A stretch of DNA of 64,000 nt, from positions 5,644,001-5,708,000 of the forward strand of contig OU612068.1 of assembly GCA_914767715.1 (NCBI GenBank), in the 5' to 3' direction. Both the position numbers and the translations under genes were made by a program. Shown here piece after piece: positions 35,701 to 47,900 of the stretch. The notes below the pieces were generated by a model. The model was not told where the DNA came from and ran no database searches. It was given only the letters and a program-made list of their open reading frames with translations. Origin of the DNA: Membranipora membranacea (Eukaryota > Bryozoa > Gymnolaemata > Cheilostomatida > Membraniporidae). How positions within the stretch are numbered: the first letter of the stretch is position 1; each line of letters opens with the position of its first letter.

Positions 35701-38700
35701 TTCGGCGGTTGAAGAGTTTAAACAACCGCAACCAATTAAAAATTTGAAATTTTAGCTCACTGCACCCAGAAAACATATGCTGGTAATGCCTCGAACAATT
35801 GGTGATCACCACCATGTTATCTGAACAGAGCATTGACAAAAACCACAGTAGAAAATAAATACTTCCAGATGAGGGTGGAGGGCGCTGGTGGTGACAACCA
35901 TTGTGACGTAAATAGTGATCAAGCGATATGTTAAATAATAAACACTGCAAGTTTCACTCATTTTTGGTATAAAATAAGGAGTTTGAAGAACAGTAGATCA
36001 CTCAACACTTCAACAAGTACAGAACTACAGAAGTAAAGGTTCGTATTGGCTGTAAAAAAACTCTGAGCACTTAAAGTAAAACTGGGTTGGAAAAAATTGA
36101 GTTTCAAAATTAAGACTGTTGCTGTTTTCAGAATCTTTCTATGTGAAATTTTTAATGTAATAGCAAGTCAGTTTAATTTGATTTTTTTGACACAAATCAT
36201 TCATGCCGTGATATTTTTATTGTTACAGATCTAAAAGCAAATATGAAGGCTGTATTTCTCATCTGTGCTCTTCTCATGACTATTCTCGCTGTGGCTGAAG
36301 GTAAAGCCAAAATAATAGTATAATCAACTTATTCATGAATCATTGTAAATTGTGCTAACTGAGATGAAGTATTTGACTTCATAAACTTATTTTATTTTAT
36401 TTTATATAATTTTATTAAATCAAATTAAATTTTTTTGAGTTTATTTTTTTCATTTCATTTGATTTACAGGACGTGGGAGCCGGTGTCCTGCTGGTCCTTT
36501 CCAGGCACCAAAGAACTGCCACCAGTACTGTGTTGAAGAATTCAACTGCAGAGGAAAGATAATGGCGGGAGGAGCCTGTGGATGTCATTAAAGAAATTAT
36601 ACTATGTAATGAAGCATACAAATTAAAAGAATGAAATTTAATTGAAAGTTCATGTGAACGATTCAATAAAAAAATAAAGTTCTCCTCATAATACCTCTTT
36701 TTGTTTATTGTTATCCTAAGTTCAAGCCAAGTCATAATCCATACACACACAGACAGCACACAACTATAAAGAGCTCACTACACAGTCTGACATGTTAACA
36801 GTGAACAAATACTGCTGTTATGTACCATGACTTCGAATCGGATTCAGTCAAGTCAGATAATTTGCTGTGCCTCAACTAGATGATAACATTGTCTCACGCA
36901 CTTTGTATAGCTAGGGAATCCTGGCAGAATCTATGATTGGCTTACGATTGGGAATAAATTATTGAGGTCAACAAGTAACTTTTTAACTACTCTGTTATCT
37001 GTAAACTTTCTAGAAAACCTCTTTAAACAAATAAATAATTATGTCATCTCAAAAACATTTAAATATTGTAAGTAGGAGTTATATACTCCCAGTAAAGGAT
37101 AGGACAAATACCAATCATGCCTTTTTGAGAGCAACAACTTGTGTTTTGTCTGCCAAGCTTACTTACTGTATTGTGGTATTTGTTGAGTCTGAAGATCCAG
37201 CTTTGCTTGAATACGTAATATCTGCCATCAGCAAGGCGTGTGATATCATCAAACTTCATTTTGCAAACATTTGGCATCGAAATGCGAGAAGGGCCAAACA
37301 CTTTAGCTGATAATGTGATAGGGGGAAGGGCGATGCTGTGTAGTTTCTGATGGGGCACACCTGAATAATAAAAAACTTGATGATAGATTTCTAGTTCTCA
37401 TTTTAGTATTCTCACAGTAAAGATCAATGGTTTTCATAAGTCATTAAAAATCGTATATATGCATACTTTCTCCTATTTTCAATTGATTCAAATCACCAAA
37501 CAGATTATAGTTGTTGCCCCAACAATAAGATGATAATCAGCAGATTAAAGCTCACCATATAGATACTGTACAGCCTGTATATCATCATCATGTAGTTTGA
37601 AGTGTCTTTTATAGCCCTGATAGACCGGAGCCATTACTGAATTTCTGTTTTTTGAATGTTTGATTCCTAAAAAGCATCAATTGACCTTTATCAATCAGTT
37701 GTCAGCTATGTGGCGGCTCTGATTGCCTGTTGGGTTGGGTCTTCCCAGCCAACACCCATTCAGATCCGAGCTAACACACCGGGTATATTTCCGTTAGAGA
37801 AAAAATGATAACATTAAGAGATGAAGTGAAGTAAGCTCAGCTCGTAAATATCTTACTGGCAATAAGCATTTGTCCCAGGAATAACGAGTCGCTACTGAAT
37901 TTGCATTTACTATGAAAATTGAAACCATATGCAATGGGGTTAGCTGACAACATTCCCACAATGCAACTAAGACAATGATAAGACTTGCATTGAGGGATAC
38001 CTATTCATGCATCTAGTTTTGTTTGCATACACAAGCATCAAGCTCATCTCGCTCTCACCAATTGAGTGTCCAAACTCGTGTGTAGCTATCATCTCAAAGT
38101 TTGCTCCATCAGATTTACCGATTGACCACTTCTCATCCACGTCAAAGTGTACTCTGCCATCACGAGGGTAGAATGCATGAGCCAATACCCCTCCTACAAC
38201 AAATCAATATTAATATTATATACCAAATTAACACAGAAGTAACCCCCACATGGCTATAAAGGAGACAACTCTAAGTTCATTTATAAGTTCACCAAACAGT
38301 TTTCTGATAAACAGGGAGATTTCTGCGCCTTCATTATTACTGTCGTTATCATTTCCAATAGAAGAATATGTAGCCATGTTTGAATTCATGATGATCACTG
38401 TCAGAAGTTCACAATTATATAAGAAGACACTATTGTGTTAAGTAGCTAGGTGTTAGGTTTTAGGTGTTATTAGTCCACTTGTCCACATCCCTTACCTTCA
38501 CCATCAAAACTATATTTGTCTCCATGATCAAATTTCTCAAACGATATAAGTATGTCAGCTTTGCCAGATGTTTCCTGAATTTCAATAGCTGCAGCATCAC
38601 TCCAATATTTGAAGGCTTTTGCTATGGTTTGCCTACGAGAAAATAGAAAAGTGAGTGAATATTAAATTGAATGTATATCAGGTTGGTGGTCGCAAATACA

Positions 38701-40007
38701 TAACGCCATCAGAGCATTAGTAGGGAATTCAGTTAGTACCAATCGATGTATATATGTAAGGACTATTGAGACTATGCGGATTTGACACTCTACCTTTGCT
38801 CTATTGGCGAGAGACTCGGATGAGGTTTTGTGAGACTCCATGTCAGTTTGGAGCCATATTTTTCTCCTGAAAATAAATAATGCACTATGGTTGTTATTCT
38901 CCTGTTATAAAACCGTACACTGTTATACTTTAAGTATTCCCATAATAAAACTAATAAAGGATTCTTATCTATGAACGCTAGACACTGCTCAGCTTATTCT
39001 CGTCATTCTCAAATAAATTCAGAAAGAAATTCTTTCCCAAGCTCCTCTATTATCAACATTTCCTGTGATCTATTAAGTCACACAGTACGCTTCGAGTCTA
39101 CGTTTCAATTTATTCAAAGTTGTTGAATGCTGTAAATAATCAGAACTCACCGCTAAGCACATAGTTTGCTGGTTGTCCTGGAGCAGAATACAAGCCGGTA
39201 TCGGTAACACTAGGGTACATTTCTTCATCGATAGTTCCACAGCGTTGTGGGCCTTTACTTAACTCCAGTAATACACTACTGAAACATAAAATAATATACT
39301 ACGAGAAACTATTACATTTCCCATTTTTCCACATTGTTACGTTCACTCCTAAATAATTGTTTTGGGACTTCTATGCTAAGTGGAGTATCTATCACATACA
39401 GATTTATCTATCAAGCGAATACATGTCCAAGGCCAGTTTTATATCAACACATCTCATCTAACTAACCTGAATTTCCTTGAATTCTGAGTTTCTGGACTGA
39501 TAAATTCCGTCTCCATGGATTCACCATGAGTAGGAGGAGCCTGAAACAAAAATTATTATTCTGTTTTTAGTATATTGCTATATCTAATATGTATGTAAGA
39601 CCTGTATCCTCTTAGATGGGTCATATGAGGTAGCATTTAATATCAACGCATCTCATCATCTGCATGTTTATCGGTGCGATATAAGAGAGGATTGTAAAAA
39701 CTCGGGACTTGGTGACAACTAGGTGCAGCGGAATTCATCTCTCAGAGTATGGCGATACAAAAGGTTGACCAGCCAAAGAAACAAGAAAAAACAAATTTAG
39801 CATCTGATGAATATCAGCAAGGTGATATATGATAAAAACGAGAAATAAAAGAATGAAACTCACCATATCTTGGCTTTGAAACTCGGCATTCAAACCCTGA
39901 GAAGCACGTGAAATAGACTCCGGCCAATAATCCTGATCAAGAATTGTATACCCATCGCTATGTGGCAACGCATACAAGCAAACTATAATAATCCCTATGA
40001 ACAGCAT
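32727..40007 (-). CDS. Matrix metalloproteinase with hemopexin domain, complete 12-exon gene
   Basis: Exons (minus): 39864..40007, 39467..39540, 39151..39278, 38794..38866, 38496..38632, 38059..38193, 37556..37666, 37167..37360, 34511..34619, 33643..33779, 33218..33363, 32727..32841. They total 1503 bp, 500 aa, with phases matching at every junction. Order: signal peptide from MLFIGIIIVCLYALPHSDG; short prodomain with cysteine switch KGPQRCGTID (canonical PRCGxPD, here altered); catalytic domain with structural-zinc/calcium blocks HGDKYSFDGEGG, LAHAFYP, VHFD; catalytic HEFGHSIGIKH (split by an intron) and Met-turn NSVMAP; hemopexin propeller from VCKMKFDDITRL to the closing RLC, giving the usual first-to-last Cys pair. 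No furin site, transmembrane segment or GPI signal is obvious, so a secreted zinc endopeptidase of extracellular matrix or peptides is expected. An intron (34620..37166) holds a whole defensin-like gene on the opposite strand. The ATG at 40007 was chosen because it opens the signal peptide. Confidence 0.93.
34941..35172. mobile_element. Foldback / MITE-like element in the MMP intron
   Basis: GGTATTCCGGTCAGCCAACG ... GTAGGTGCTCTGTGGGTAGGAT at 34941-34994 is matched by its reverse complement ATCCTACCCACGGAGCACCT ... GGCTGACTGAATACC at 35121-35172. The arms are about 52 bp and roughly 85% alike; there is no coding capacity. Confidence 0.75.
35885..35975 (+). promoter_or_regulatory. Promoter of defensin-like gene B
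   Basis: The TATA box TATAAAAT is at 35968-35975, start expected near 36000. The block CTGGTGGTGACAACCATTGTGAC (35885-35907) repeats the upstream block of gene A with few changes, and ACTTCCAGA occurs about 20-25 bp before it in both genes. Confidence 0.6.
36243..36591 (+). CDS. Defensin-like CS-alpha-beta peptide B, nested in an MMP intron
   Basis: Coding exons 36243..36300 and 36470..36591; a noncoding first exon ends at about 36038 (donor GTTCGT) and a second starts at 36229, the same three-exon plan as gene A. The product is 59 aa: signal MKAVFLICALLMTILAVAE, nearly the same as gene A, then a mature part beginning GRGSRCPAG and ending GGACGCH. The cysteines follow C-x10-C-x3-C-x5-C-x9-C-x1-C. 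Outside the cysteines the mature region shares almost nothing with A. Net positive charge. AATAAA at 36665. The gene lies on the opposite strand, inside the 2.5-kb intron between the two halves of the first hemopexin blade of the MMP. Likely secreted host-defence peptide; function inferred from scaffold and leader. Confidence 0.85.
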
Positions 40008-41430
40008 GGCAGCATCCAAATTAGTCAACCAACTAGTATCAAGTCCAATCCGAATATGACGTGCTTTCGATGAAAGTTGTAGTTTTTGGTTGTTTTTTGG
40101 GAAAACACTCTTATATATCGTGACAATGTTTTGACTGTGATGAAACAACAAGCCAACCACACTATGAAGAAAGATTTGCAGAGACAAAGGAAGACCGAGG
40201 TCAAACTTTGAGTAGATATTCGAGTGTACTCCTCTCAATTACTGACAATAATCATCATGTCCTCACTACTTGAACTTTACTGGCTATCAATGATATCAGC
40301 AGATAGCTATCACTGACATCATCGCACAACACATAAACATCATTAATCCTCTAACACTAACAACAGGAAAGTGCAATATTTATTGCAATAATCCATGACA
40401 CACAAAAGTTCACCAACTTTTGTATAACTTTACAGATGCTAAAAAAAACATTAATTAAATGAAAACTTTCAAATTGCATACAAAGTTATACAAAAGTGCT
40501 CATTTGAAGAAGGTTGAATCATTACTAATGATGAAGCAACGTTTTGATACATTGCTGCTTGGAATTGCCCTCTCACACAAAGCTTGAGCACACAATGCAC
40601 AATATTTTATCGTTGAATACAGAAATAAGTGTAACAATAATTTATGGCAGTGATTTGTCTTCATACAAACATGAATTCATCCTAGGGTGATTGTGTGCTC
40701 AGTTGATTGTTTGTGGACGTTTTTTCTGGCATTCTATCTGAAGCGGCACAGTTTCAGAATTCAGACTTCTCTTCGAAAGAATATTAAAGGCAGTACTGGT
40801 ATTGACATTGCACTCTTGTCTAAAAACGAAGGTTATACAGTACCCTTATACAGTATATAGCACATAGGAGTACTGTAAAGATCGAATTGTAAATTAACTG
40901 TTATATCATTGCGACCGAGTTTGACATTATTGTTCAATAGACTTTAATGTCATGACAACCAACATACGAATTTAAACCGCTTGCATGAGAGTCTAGTCAC
41001 AGATGGCTGAATTCCTATTGTATTGCAGGCAGTGTGATCGGTGTACATCATCCCAAATTACTGCGATGTGGAAAGTTATCCGCCGCTCATTAATAACATA
41101 ACATCACGCACCAAGAGCTTTAGCCAGTGATTGGATATTTCAGAGAATTGCATCTACTCGAGAACCACTTGAAACGGTGAAACTGCCTACTGCATGGTAG
41201 CATTCCTGAATGGAAGGAGTCAATGGAGATCGGCATCGGCTGTAGCGAACAGTCAAAGGAACAACAAATGCAGTTTTAACACATTTGAGATTAGTAACTT
41301 AGTATCTACAGAAGTATGACTAGTCTTGGACTCTGTGCTCTCCACTGTTTAGTATAAGAGGGCTATAAATCTCTACCTGTGTGGATGAATGTGAGGTGTT
41401 GGATTTTGGGCATCACTAACATACAGATCG
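40008..41430. other. Divergent intergenic region between MMP and MFS transporter genes
   Basis: The two genes point away from each other, so promoters of both should lie here. I see no clear TATA box at a fitting distance and no further gene. Confidence 0.5.
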
Positions 41431-44414
41431 ATGCTGGGCTGCCTTACTTCTGCCTGTGGCTCAACTGAACCCTCCCATAGAGAGCAGCTCATCAAGCAGG
41501 ATGAGGAGGACTACAGCGATCACGATACCGATCATGAAGACGCCGATCATGACGACTCTGAAACAAGGTGAGTTATTAATGCACTACTAGCGTCTATTGA
41601 TTGATACCAAGTCAATTGATACCACTTCTGGAACTTTCTTCATTTCTTGTTGAACCTGACATTGCACCAGAAAATGCAAAACACTATAACAAGATTTAGA
41701 AAACTATCCAGATGTAAAGACCAGGACTTAGAGTAGATGGTCAAATTAAAAGGTTGGCTCTCAATAATAGATTCATTTTTTTGAGGGATCATATTCTCTG
41801 TTGATAGTCTAAAAGCGGGTAAAATTTAACATAGCTGTGATTTTACAGCCACCTGGTTAACAGAGATGGAGACAAAGTTAACCATACGAAGGAACTTAGC
41901 CTACAGTATAAGACAGCCCGTGTTGCCACGCAGTTCTTCGTCTCAATGTGCTTGGTGAGTATATGGCTATTACAAGTTGGTACCCTTTGGACTTGCCACG
42001 CAGCTACTCTTTTGTAAAGTAGCCGCGTGACAAGGCTAGGTACCCTTGGGTTGGCTTGATGCATTAATACGCCCAGTTTCCAAACCATTCGATGGTTATA
42101 CTGATTCAGCCCATTTCGTTCGTTGGAAGTATGAAAACATATCGAGAAAACCAAACCAAACTAATCAGGTCAAGCTGACCTCCTTGCATTCTGAAAAAAA
42201 AGACAACTAATCATCCACTCATCATATACACCTGATAACAAGGCTAGTAGTTAGAATAGAAGTCGAACATATACATATCATATGGAATAGATGAAGTTTG
42301 CTATCTTGAGCACATGTGACAGCCTGTTAGATTAATACTTCCCTGTTTCGCTGTAGGGAGCATTCTCTGAGCTCATAGGACCAGTTTTACCTGAGCTTAT
42401 GGCACAAACAGATACTGAACTGGAAACTATGACTCAGGCTATATCAATGAGAGGCGGAGGCCATGCACTCGGTGGGATCATTGGTGGAGTTACTGTAGAT
42501 CGATGGTCGAGATATCTCGATTTACTGATAGCTACTAACATATTACTGTATATCATGATCGGCGTGTGGTCAGCCTACATAAAGCGCATAGCTCTGATGT
42601 TTGTGGTCTTCTTCCTACAAGGCAGCTTTGAGTCGTGGCTGTCATTGGGTAAGTTAACACCCCTTTCTGTATCACTCCCCCAATGTTCTGACTAAAAACC
42701 TGTTTAAAGACCCCCCATTATACCATGTGCTCAATCGTCATACCCGAGAGGAGTTAATGTTAGCTAGAGGAGTAAAGGTTAGCTAGAGGAGTAAATGTTA
42801 GCTAGCTGTTAAAACTTTACCTGTCTAGGGCAGTCAATTCAACCATCCACACTCATCCTTTGGGAGACGGACACTAGGCTTGAATACAGGTCAAACCATA
42901 CAGTTGTTTGTCAGTATTACTAGGATGTAATTTCTGTCTCTACCAGTAGATGTTTCAATGTACATACCAACTTGTAATGTTGTGTCAATAAAACATTTGC
43001 GTAGAAAACAAATGGTGCATGCATTGTGGACAAGATCACAGTAGGCGATGTTCATAAACGCTTCGTTATTGAACAGTTTGAGAATAATAACATGTTGGCC
43101 ATACCGTAATTTTTAATCCAAAATTAATTGTGTACCATGATTTATTTCAGCGGCATACCGGATAGTCACAAAGACTTGGAAAGAGAAAAGCGCGATACCA
43201 ATGCACGCTCTCATCATAGGCTACGGACTGGGTAGTATAATTGTGCCGCAGCTTGTCACCCCATTCCTAGATCAGAGGTTCTCTGAGAATGGGAGGCTTC
43301 TAGTGACCGCCACCAATGTATCGACTTGTGCCGAGGCTACAATGCTCAACCAGACTGCAGTATTAAATAGCATTGATGAGAATGAGCCTTTGTATCCAGC
43401 AAAATTTGTCAAGGCTTATTGGATAGTTGCTGAAGTTAGCTTTGTCTTAGCCGTATTCTTCGTGATCCATTACATACATGGTAAAGTTACAGGAACACGA
43501 ATCAACCCCTCTGAGAAAGATCAATCCATTAAAGACGCTTTGTCAATACGGAGGTGTTCTCATGAACACCCACGGTTTGCTGCTGCGCTAATCGTCGGAC
43601 TATTCTTCTTCTACTTTGCTGCCTTTGCAATAGTGAGAGTATTCACTAAACTCATATTCTCTTACGCTAGAAATGGACCTTGTTTAAGCGTACAGATGTC
43701 TACGGCGATAGAATCAACTTACTTTGTCAGCCTCACTGTAGGACGTATGGTTGCCCTCTTTGCCACTATGCTGCTTCATATGAAGTACATCCTAATGGTT
43801 CGTATTATGAATAGATGATCATAGTGATCATTGTTTTCACATATGAGTGTCTAGTCGACGGCATAAAATCACATGCAGCTTTTCTTACCATCATCAATTG
43901 CAATGTTACACACAAGGGTGGAATGTAGGCAAGGCTAGCAATTATGTTACATTTTGAGTCTTAGTCTGGAAACATAGTCATATACAAGATTTAAACGGAT
44001 TCCTTAACCAACACACTTGTTTTCCAGATGGAGGTAGCAGGACTTCTCTTCAGCACACTATTATTGTTCTTCCAACACCATGATGTCACCTTGCTATGGG
44101 TGGGAGTTTCATCTCTAGGATTTTTCTCAGGTCCTCTCATCCCCAGCGTGTTTGCTTGGGCTAACCGATACATAGACCTGACAGCAGCGGCTCAGATGTC
44201 ACCTAGTATGGGTGCCGCTGTCGGTGAACTTGTCATCATGGCAGCAGTTGGTTACAGCTTTCAAAACTATGGACCTTATACGATCTGGACCTTTCAACTT
44301 GTGTTAGCTTGTGGAGTGTGTCTGACAACTATTGGCATGCAGCTTATTGCTAATGCCCATGGTGATAGGTTTGGTGAGCATGAACCTAAAGTTACAGTAC
44401 GATGGAGCTGTTGA
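41431..44414 (+). CDS. MFS transporter, MFSD4 / NaGLT1-like, complete
   Basis: Exons 41431..41567, 41849..41954, 42357..42648, 43151..43797 and 44028..44414 join in phase to 1569 bp, 522 aa. The N-terminus is acidic and histidine-rich (DYSDHDTDHEDADHDDSE). Membrane part: TM1 spans the exon 2/3 junction (VATQFFVSMCLGAFSELIGP), followed by MRGGGHALGGIIGGVTVDRW, the TM2-3 loop motif of the major facilitator superfamily (G..gG...DR). Later landmarks are PMHALIIGYGLGSIIVPQL (TM5) and MSPSMGAAVGELVIMAAVGY. The arrangement and the IGPVLPEL start recall the MFSD4A/B (sodium-dependent glucose transporter 1) group; substrate not provable here. Plasma or organelle membrane carrier. The exon-4 donor is GTTCGT, which is weak. 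Length agrees with the family (around 500 aa). Confidence 0.85.
41988..42045. repeat. Hairpin of the CGTGACAAGGCTA family in an MFS intron
   Basis: TTGCCACGCAGCTACT and AGTAGCCGCGTGACAAGG face each other around TTTTGTAA. The right arm repeats the motif seen at 2851-2867. Confidence 0.65.
42753..42805. repeat. 21-bp tandem repeat
   Basis: GTTAGCTAGAGGAGTAAA-type unit present about two and a half times in the third MFS intron. Confidence 0.7.
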
Positions 44415-44961
44415 GCTATGGAGGATCGAATGTGTTGAATAAGTCGGTGTTCTCCGTGCCAAACATTCTAGTCTTCCAGTCTACCGTTTCAACCTCATAA
44501 ATCAATCATGTTGTGATTTGTATTTTTTGATTTATTATCATCCATAATTTGGATTAGAATAGGGATTATTTTTTGTATCACCAATGGTTATAGTCAAATA
44601 ATTATAGTAAGAGTAGAAGATGAAAACTCGGAATAATAGACTGATCATAGGGGCCAGTAGCACCATATAAAAACTTATCAACATACTTCTATACATAACA
44701 TCCGCCATTATCAAATCATTTGGAGAGGACTCGTCATGATCGCAACTCTGTCCATATTGCAAGTATTAGAAAATACAATGCAACCACCATTTCCAGGTGG
44801 TAGAATAGCTTAAAGATGTTTGTTCGGTATCAATGTCTAATCATGTAATCAAACACATGGTAGAAGATGAAATTGGGGCCTAAACGCTGTGGCTCCTTTG
44901 TTAACTAAGGGGAGACAAACCCTGGAATGAATATCCATATTATATTATACTGAATCTCTCT

Positions 44962-47900
44962 CTAGGCTATCGACCTGGCTTCTGGTAGAAACGCCTCCCA
45001 ATATTTTATCAGCTGAAAAGTAAAAGAAAAAAAATAGGTTTATTAATCAATCAACATAAAAATACCATAATCAGACAGAACTGAGGAATTTGAGAATCAT
45101 GTAATGTAGCTGCTGTAATTTGTGACCTGAAAGCTTCTAACTGTTATAGCCATCTGTTTCCAAGCACTAGCACTAGTGCGATGTGTCAAGTCACATATGA
45201 AATCAACCACTTAAGGTAAGCAAAAATTGAGATTCTTGACATAACTCTCGTTTGATAGTTTGTAGATATACTTGAACAGCCAATCATGCTTGCTGTTCCG
45301 CTGTGTGAATGACTTGTGGAGCATTCATGAAAGCTAAACAGCGCCTTTGGTTACTGAGCCAACGCAAGGCCCTTATACATCAAACAATCAACCATGGAAT
45401 GTCAACGCTTGAATTCATGTGGGTCCACTGAACCACATTTTGTCCCAAATTACCATCATCTTACTAAATCGGTCAAAGAAACTTTCTAGACTACTTCAAA
45501 AAAATGTGTACACAACATCTTAATGTGATTGAGTTCCGACAGCGAATTCTTCTCTACAGCTAGTAATACCACAGATAGCGTAAGTGATATCATTGCTTTT
45601 TTTAGGGTGAAGAACAAATTGATAAACTCACTTGTTCTTCATTGTTCATAAGCTTCTGTAGATAGTTTGTAAGGTTAGCTTTGAAGTCTTTGCATCTCTT
45701 CCTGTCAAAAGCACCCATCTCCTTCTTCAGAGCTACGCTAATAGCATCAAAGTCTTTATTACCTTTCTCTACTTTGTCTTCCCACTGTAATAAAATATGA
45801 TTGAATATAATTTTAATCATAAAATTTTAATTTCAGCTGTTCCTCAACCTACAGCATAAGAGAGAAAAAACACTACATGCCATTGGATTGACACAATATC
45901 CATTACATGACCAGAAAATGTGCCAACGATTCCCAAAATCATTGAGTCCATGATCCAAATGAATTACCATAAAAAGGCAGGAATTTTAAATCATTTTGCC
46001 AACTTATTATACATATAAACTGTTATTTATCTAGCATTTTTATAATTATTACATATAACCATAAACATATAAATACTTAAGTAATAAAGTAATAAAGTAG
46101 TTATATGTTTATGCATATAACTGTTACCTACCTCCTTGACCTCAGCACTAGCCTGGGGTATCTTATCTGTTTTATTGGCTAGCTCCAGCTTTACTTTAGC
46201 TTCACGTTTCTTAGTTAGGTTTGTCTCTGCATCCTTCCAACCTTTGTGTATCTTTATCCTCTCAACAAAGACATCCTAAAAATAATATTATCAAATAGCT
46301 GTGTGAAAACATCAAAAGTACATTGAGAAAGGTCTGCTTTCTGACACCCAGGAAACAAGGGCATGTTTTTTTTTCACCCAACCACCAATATTATCTGCAG
46401 TCATCAGGGCTGGTAGCTCCTATTAAACTGTAAATGCCAGCCTGATCAAACTTGCCTGCTTCACATAACAGCCTAAAAATCAACAAATTGCTAAATAAAT
46501 TTTATGTCAAATCTCATGAGCTGAGGCTAGAGATTTATGCCGGCATTAATAAATTCACTCACAGACAATATTTCCTGTACTTAGATAATTACACATTACA
46601 GGACGACTTGAACTAACCAGCATAATGGTGATTCAAATCAACGCATCACCTCAGTTATATAACGAATTAGGTTAGGAAGTGCCAACGCCATAATAATATC
46701 GCCATAATAATAATACCGTGATACTGGCATAACAAAACTGCCGATGATATAATTTCGATAGCCAAATCCTGATATGCTGAAATGCTTGTCCAAAACCAAG
46801 ACAAAGACATTCTACTCTGCATGCTAACCATGCTAACACTTAAGTGCAGATGTTATAATCAATGACAACATGTGTTACACTGCTGGTAAAGCTTACGGAG
46901 CATGCAATCCTTTGATGACAATTATGACAAACTAAATAAAATACTGGTACATGTTATATTACATGTTATATTACATGTTATATAAAATAACGACTCAGCG
47001 TTTATTGTATCTAGATGACCTAGTCTCAATGTGTATGTTTCAATGTTTGCATCACGCAACATCATTCCCTTTTTGAAAATCCAATCGATTGACACTTCAG
47101 ATTCAAATTGCTGAAGTGTTACTCGAACGATATCTGCTGGGCAGCAAAGGGGGCAGAGCACCTGGTTTTTCATTTTAAAATCCTGTAAATCACAGGTTTT
47201 TAATTTAATAGGGACTGTTTTCAAAAACTGAAATTGAAACACCTGTATTGGCCATAGTACTATTGTATCTTTTATTGTAAACAAGGGGTAAGTAATATAA
47301 ACAATCACCTTGACAGCACTGATTTGGCTGAGATAGTCTTTGAGTAGCTCACTAAAAGTGAAGAAGTCCGAGTCGGCCTGTTCCTCTATTATCTGCTGTA
47401 GGTTATCCTGTACTTCAGCTAACTTTGACATGACTTGTGATAGATTGGTGTGCTCATCGCTACTCGCTAATACTGCTAAGGCTTTAGCTAATAATGTTGC
47501 ATTCTGGGAACACGCTACAACACATAAAATATATTAAATTTCAGACAGCCTTGACAAAGTTAGTCATCCCTATATTGACATGTTGGTCTGATGACCTGAC
47601 TACTTTGAATGCATTGGAACTGAGCTTAGATTTAAAGATTTTAGAGCTTAGGCTATAAAATCAGTTACGTCTTTTGTGTTGTCACCACTTTGTTGAAGAA
47701 GACACTAAATTTTGAATTATTCCCACGTTACAATAGTGTTAACATGGGCAAACAACCCCTTAATTGGTTTTGTCACAAAACATGTCATTATGTGACTTCA
47801 GACCATGTCTGTGAGGCCACTAGTGCAGTGTATAAGCTTTACTTACTATGCCTCCTCATTACAAGAACCTCTGAGCTTTCATGAAGTTTTCTTAACTGGA

